Shown here: in pieces, positions 29,921 through 31,708 of the stretch
Layout of the letters: the number at the start of each line of letters is the position of its first letter
Numbering within the stretch: position 1 is the first letter of the stretch
Source: a virus
DNA: 31,708 nt
IMG/VR virus record: IMGVR_UViG_3300032246_000353
Location: 1-31,708 of that record
Strand: one strand, 5' to 3'
Program-made: the position numbers and the translations under genes
Notes under the pieces: model-generated
Told to the model about the DNA's origin: nothing
Database searches by the model: none
The model's input: only the letters and a program-made list of their open reading frames with translations

Positions 29921-29991
29921 AGTTTTTTTATAAGGTAATAGTACAATACTTTTGATAATTCCCAAACCAATATTATTGCAATTACTTTCAT
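29917..29991 (-). CDS. 24-residue membrane peptide
   Basis: MKVIAIILVWELSKVLYYYL followed by IKKL: one amphipathic hydrophobic helix with a basic end. Both ends form ATGA overlaps with its neighbours (29988-29991 and 29917-29920). A frame this short can arise by chance, but two perfect junctions make it likely to be real. Confidence 0.5.
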   Translation of the reverse strand: MKVIAIILVWELSKVLYYYLIKKL

Positions 29992-30101
29992 TTTTTCAAT
30001 TCTTTTATTTCAATACAAATCATTGCAGTACAGTAAACAATAATAAATACTGGTAATGCAATTAAAAAAAATCTAATTAGTTCTAATGGCTTAATTCTCA
30101 T
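29988..30101 (-). CDS. 37-residue single-span membrane peptide
   Basis: MRIKPLELIRFFLIALPVFI followed by IVYCTAMICIEIKELKK: a basic start, a 17-20-residue hydrophobic span and a charged cytoplasmic-like end. It overlaps the previous peptide by 11 bases and the next by 4 (ATGA). The function is unknown. Confidence 0.6.
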   Translation of the reverse strand: MRIKPLELIRFFLIALPVFIIVYCTAMICIEIKELKK

Positions 30102-30171
30102 AAGGTGCGTTTTTAAGTTCATAGATTACCCAAATCAGTAGGATGCACAGAATTCCGATTGCAATTTTCAT
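30091..30171 (-). CDS. 26-residue single-span membrane peptide
   Basis: MKIAIGILCILLIWVIYELK followed by NAPYEN: a typical short membrane span or signal-anchor. It follows a leader with AAAAACCAACAAAG, the early-gene motif, and overlaps the 3' end of the 72-residue gene by 53 bases in another frame. It starts a chain of four coupled genes. Confidence 0.55.
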   Translation of the reverse strand: MKIAIGILCILLIWVIYELKNAPYEN

Positions 30172-30337
30172 TTCTTTGTTGGTTTTTGGTTATAGGTTTA
30201 AATACTTTTTTCTTTCTTTTATCAGTCATATAGATGCCTTTGACTATTTCCTCAAATTTTGCCTTTTCTTCCTTTGTTATATCAGGATGGTATTTTACTC
30301 TAATAAGCACATCTTCCATAGGTATAAATGTTTCCAT
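30119..30337 (-). CDS. 72-residue hypothetical protein
   Basis: A helical, charged protein (MEDVLIRVKYHPDITKEEKA, KFEEIVKGIY), basic in the middle (DKRKKKVFKPITKNQQR). It overlaps the preceding stop by one base (TAATG). The last 17 residues are read from bases that also code the 26-residue membrane peptide, so its tail may be little constrained. It is not recognised. Confidence 0.6.
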   Translation of the reverse strand: METFIPMEDVLIRVKYHPDITKEEKAKFEEIVKGIYMTDKRKKKVFKPITKNQQRNENCNRNSVHPTDLGNL

Positions 30338-31038
30338 TATAATTCGTTTTCGTAATAAAGTTTAAGTGAATATTTTTTGCATTGTTGTCTAAATGTTTCT
30401 TCATCAACCTTTAAATCTGATGGCTTTTTTACCAATGACATATTGTAGGCAGTTACTCTAGCTTTTACTAAATCAGCCTTTTCAGGACTAATTTTAATTA
30501 GCTTTCGCTTCCATAAGTAATCAAAACATTGATGATTTAAGAATCTCCAGTCTTTCTTTGACGTTTTCCAATACTCGGCTTCTTCCCTCATTACTTGCTC
30601 CTCATCTATTTTCATTTCTATTTGTTTAGGTTCTTCTGGTTCTATTTTGCTTCTTACTTGAACGGCAATCTTTTTATAAGCATTTAGTACCTCACCAATT
30701 AATTTAGGAGAAAAACTTATATGTTTATCAATAGTAAACTTATCCTCTGCAAACATCTTAAATGCAACTCCTAATTCTTTAAGTTTGTATTGACCAAAAG
30801 ATTCTATTGTAAATGATACGCATAAATTAAAAATTTGAGTAGTTGGTACTTGCATACCACTTAAAGCAATACAAGTCTTTAAATGCTCCATTACTTCTAT
30901 TCTTGAACATCTATTTATACCCATTGAATCTAAAGCCTTAACTACCTTTAGTTCATCATTGTCCCAAGTTTTTAAGACGTTCCCACTCAAGTTCTGCGTA
31001 GCTAAGTTTTGTACTAATAGTTCGTTCAATGATTTCAT
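30337..31038 (-). CDS. Hypothetical replication-associated protein
   Basis: A 233-residue, mostly helical protein in the replication operon directly after the replisome-organiser gene. There is no Walker A motif, so it is not a DnaC-type loader. The first half has KTWDNDELKVVKALDSMGIN and FSPKLIGEVLNAYKKIAVQV; the C-terminal part is basic (WRFLNHQCFDYLWKRKLIKI). It could link the initiator with the host helicase, from position only. The ATG at 31038 overlaps the upstream gene by 83 bases; a start at 30924 (MGINRCSR) would remove the overlap. Confidence 0.6.
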   Translation of the reverse strand: MKSLNELLVQNLATQNLSGNVLKTWDNDELKVVKALDSMGINRCSRIEVMEHLKTCIALSGMQVPTTQIFNLCVSFTIESFGQYKLKELGVAFKMFAEDKFTIDKHISFSPKLIGEVLNAYKKIAVQVRSKIEPEEPKQIEMKIDEEQVMREEAEYWKTSKKDWRFLNHQCFDYLWKRKLIKISPEKADLVKARVTAYNMSLVKKPSDLKVDEETFRQQCKKYSLKLYYENEL

Positions 31039-31621
31039 CGTTGAAATTTTTGTTGTTAAGATAGGTTGTGGGATGTTTTCTAAATTGTTTGTCTGGAGTT
31101 GATTTAACGTATAAAGGTGCGTTTTGTAAAGCTAAAGCCTTTTCCTCTTTATTTAAAGTTTTCCAAGCCTTTTCTGCTTTGTCCCTAGATTTCTTATAAT
31201 CATACAAATCCCAAAATTCTTCAAACTGAGTATCTATAATTTTAACTTTATTTATATTTCTATTTACATCTTCATTTACATCTTCCATATGGGATGTCAT
31301 ATGACCTAACGTATGACCTATCGTATGTTGGTTAAGTCCTTTAATATTATTCCTTCTAGATTGAGTAAAAGACATTCTTTTATCTTTTTCTTGGTCTAAA
31401 CGAACATTATACCATAATCCTTGCTCATCTTGTATAAACTTGCACTTGATAGATTCCCATAGTTGACCTACGAGTTGACCTATCATATGCGAGGTCATAT
31501 GACCACGATTAAATTGTAACATTAAAATTTCGATGTATGCTCCTTTCTCTTCAAAAGTCATACCCATTGTACCACCTATGTAATCATTGGGGTAAAATAA
31601 AAAAGCAGGGTCTTTAGCCAT
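30956..31621 (-). CDS. Replisome organiser-like protein (DUF1376 type)
   Basis: A 221-residue protein. Residues 1-85 (MAKDPAFLFYPNDYIGGTMG, MTFEEKGAYIEILMLQFNRG, then LWYNVRLDQEKDKR) match DUF1376/phage replisome-organiser N-terminal domains, which bind origin DNA. The C-terminal part (FEEFWDLYDYKKSRDKAEKA, WKTLNKEEKALAL, TPDKQFRKHPTTYLNN) is the conserved tail seen in such phage replication proteins. Between them is a hinge with GHTLGHMTSHM-type repeats, which reflects iterons in the DNA. I start at 31621 (MAKDP); an in-frame ATG at 31639 adds six residues that are unlike the family. First gene of the rightmost operon. Confidence 0.75.
   Translation of the reverse strand: MAKDPAFLFYPNDYIGGTMGMTFEEKGAYIEILMLQFNRGHMTSHMIGQLVGQLWESIKCKFIQDEQGLWYNVRLDQEKDKRMSFTQSRRNNIKGLNQHTIGHTLGHMTSHMEDVNEDVNRNINKVKIIDTQFEEFWDLYDYKKSRDKAEKAWKTLNKEEKALALQNAPLYVKSTPDKQFRKHPTTYLNNKNFNDEIIERTISTKLSYAELEWERLKNLGQ
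31296..31325. repeat. Iteron pair 1 with GTCATATGAC palindrome
   Basis: TGACCTAACGTA (31302-31313) is followed directly by TGACCTATCGTA (31314-31325), a 12-bp tandem repeat with one change. GTCATATGAC, a 10-bp palindrome (31296-31305), overlaps the first copy. It lies inside the replisome-organiser gene, as origins do in lambda-like initiator genes. Confidence 0.65.
31464..31503. repeat. Iteron pair 2 with GTCATATGAC palindrome
   Basis: TGACCTACGAGT (31464-31475) and TGACCTATCATA (31476-31487) form a second 12-bp tandem pair, followed by a second exact copy of the palindrome GTCATATGAC (31494-31503). This is 162 bases from the first pair. Confidence 0.65.
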
Positions 31622-31708
31622 AAAATAAAAAAGCCCCATTGAATCCCTACCAGTCGGATTGGTAGTTCATCGCAAGGGCAATAAGTTCTTAATGAGTATC
31701 CGACACTC
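31586..31708. repeat. Right copy of 123-bp terminal direct repeat
   Basis: Exact copy of bases 1-123. It lets the replication gene be read in full across the contig junction. Confidence 0.95.

Noticed and set aside
1-31708. tRNA genes, integrase or attachment site
   Set aside because: I searched by eye for cloverleaf-like ends, tyrosine or serine recombinase motifs and core repeats and saw none. The end repeat is better explained as contig overlap.

Overview
The window looks like the whole genome of a small tailed phage with a siphovirus-type (HK97-like) head and a long tail, infecting a member of the Bacteroidota, probably a Flavobacterium-like host. The evidence for the host is the strongly AT-rich sequence, the lack of Shine-Dalgarno sequences, many TAnnTTTG (-7 type) boxes in front of genes, and protein families typical of Bacteroidota phages. 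The first 123 bases are repeated exactly as the last 123 bases (31586-31708), so the contig is a circularly closed assembly, or a terminally redundant or permuted genome, of 31585 unique bases. Every gene I accept is on the minus strand, so the genome reads from right to left. I see no integrase, no recognisable CI-like repressor, no tRNA and no CRISPR array.

Reading in the direction of transcription: (1) 31621-29723 holds a replisome-organiser-like protein (DUF1376 type) with 12-bp iterons inside its gene, an unknown partner, a chain of tiny overlapping membrane peptides, and a small HTH-like protein. (2) 29708-28793 holds NinG, a 40-residue basic peptide and a ParB-domain protein. (3) 28768-22570 is packaging and head: small and large terminase, portal, a small helical protein, MuF-like minor head protein, prohead protease and major capsid protein, closed by an intrinsic terminator. 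(4) 22483-15511 is connector and tail: head-tail connector, head closure, gp10-like protein, tail completion protein, tail tube, a frameshifted tail-assembly chaperone pair, tape measure and a tail-tip protein. (5) 15501-6517 is the tail periphery: two further tube-like proteins, one with mucin-like Thr-rich linkers, two putative glycosyltransferases, a small adaptor and a 1576-residue fibre ending in an S74-type chaperone. (6) 6475-4764 is the lysis cassette: two small proteins, a spanin-like anchor, a holin-like protein, a membrane peptide and a muramidase. (7) 4749-3549 holds a DEDD exonuclease with a zinc ribbon, a small coiled-coil protein and a small HExxH protein, followed by two tandem terminators. 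(8) 3548-3025 is the only long non-coding stretch and is full of direct repeats and palindromes. (9) 3024-138 is the early and recombination block: small proteins, a ribbon-helix-helix regulator, a stand-alone DnaA domain IV protein, an ERF annealing protein, an SSB-like protein and an HTH protein.

The most unusual part is the Thr-rich tail protein (13444-15081) next to two glycosyltransferase-like genes. One of these resembles the eukaryotic peptidyl hydroxyproline/serine glycosyltransferases in layout. Together they suggest a phage that may glycosylate its own mucin-like tail appendage. Other points of note are a tail-chaperone frameshift that must be +1 or -2 at an A10 run, the DnaA domain IV protein, iterons inside the initiator gene, and about ten very small genes (24-59 residues) that a 60-residue cutoff would miss.
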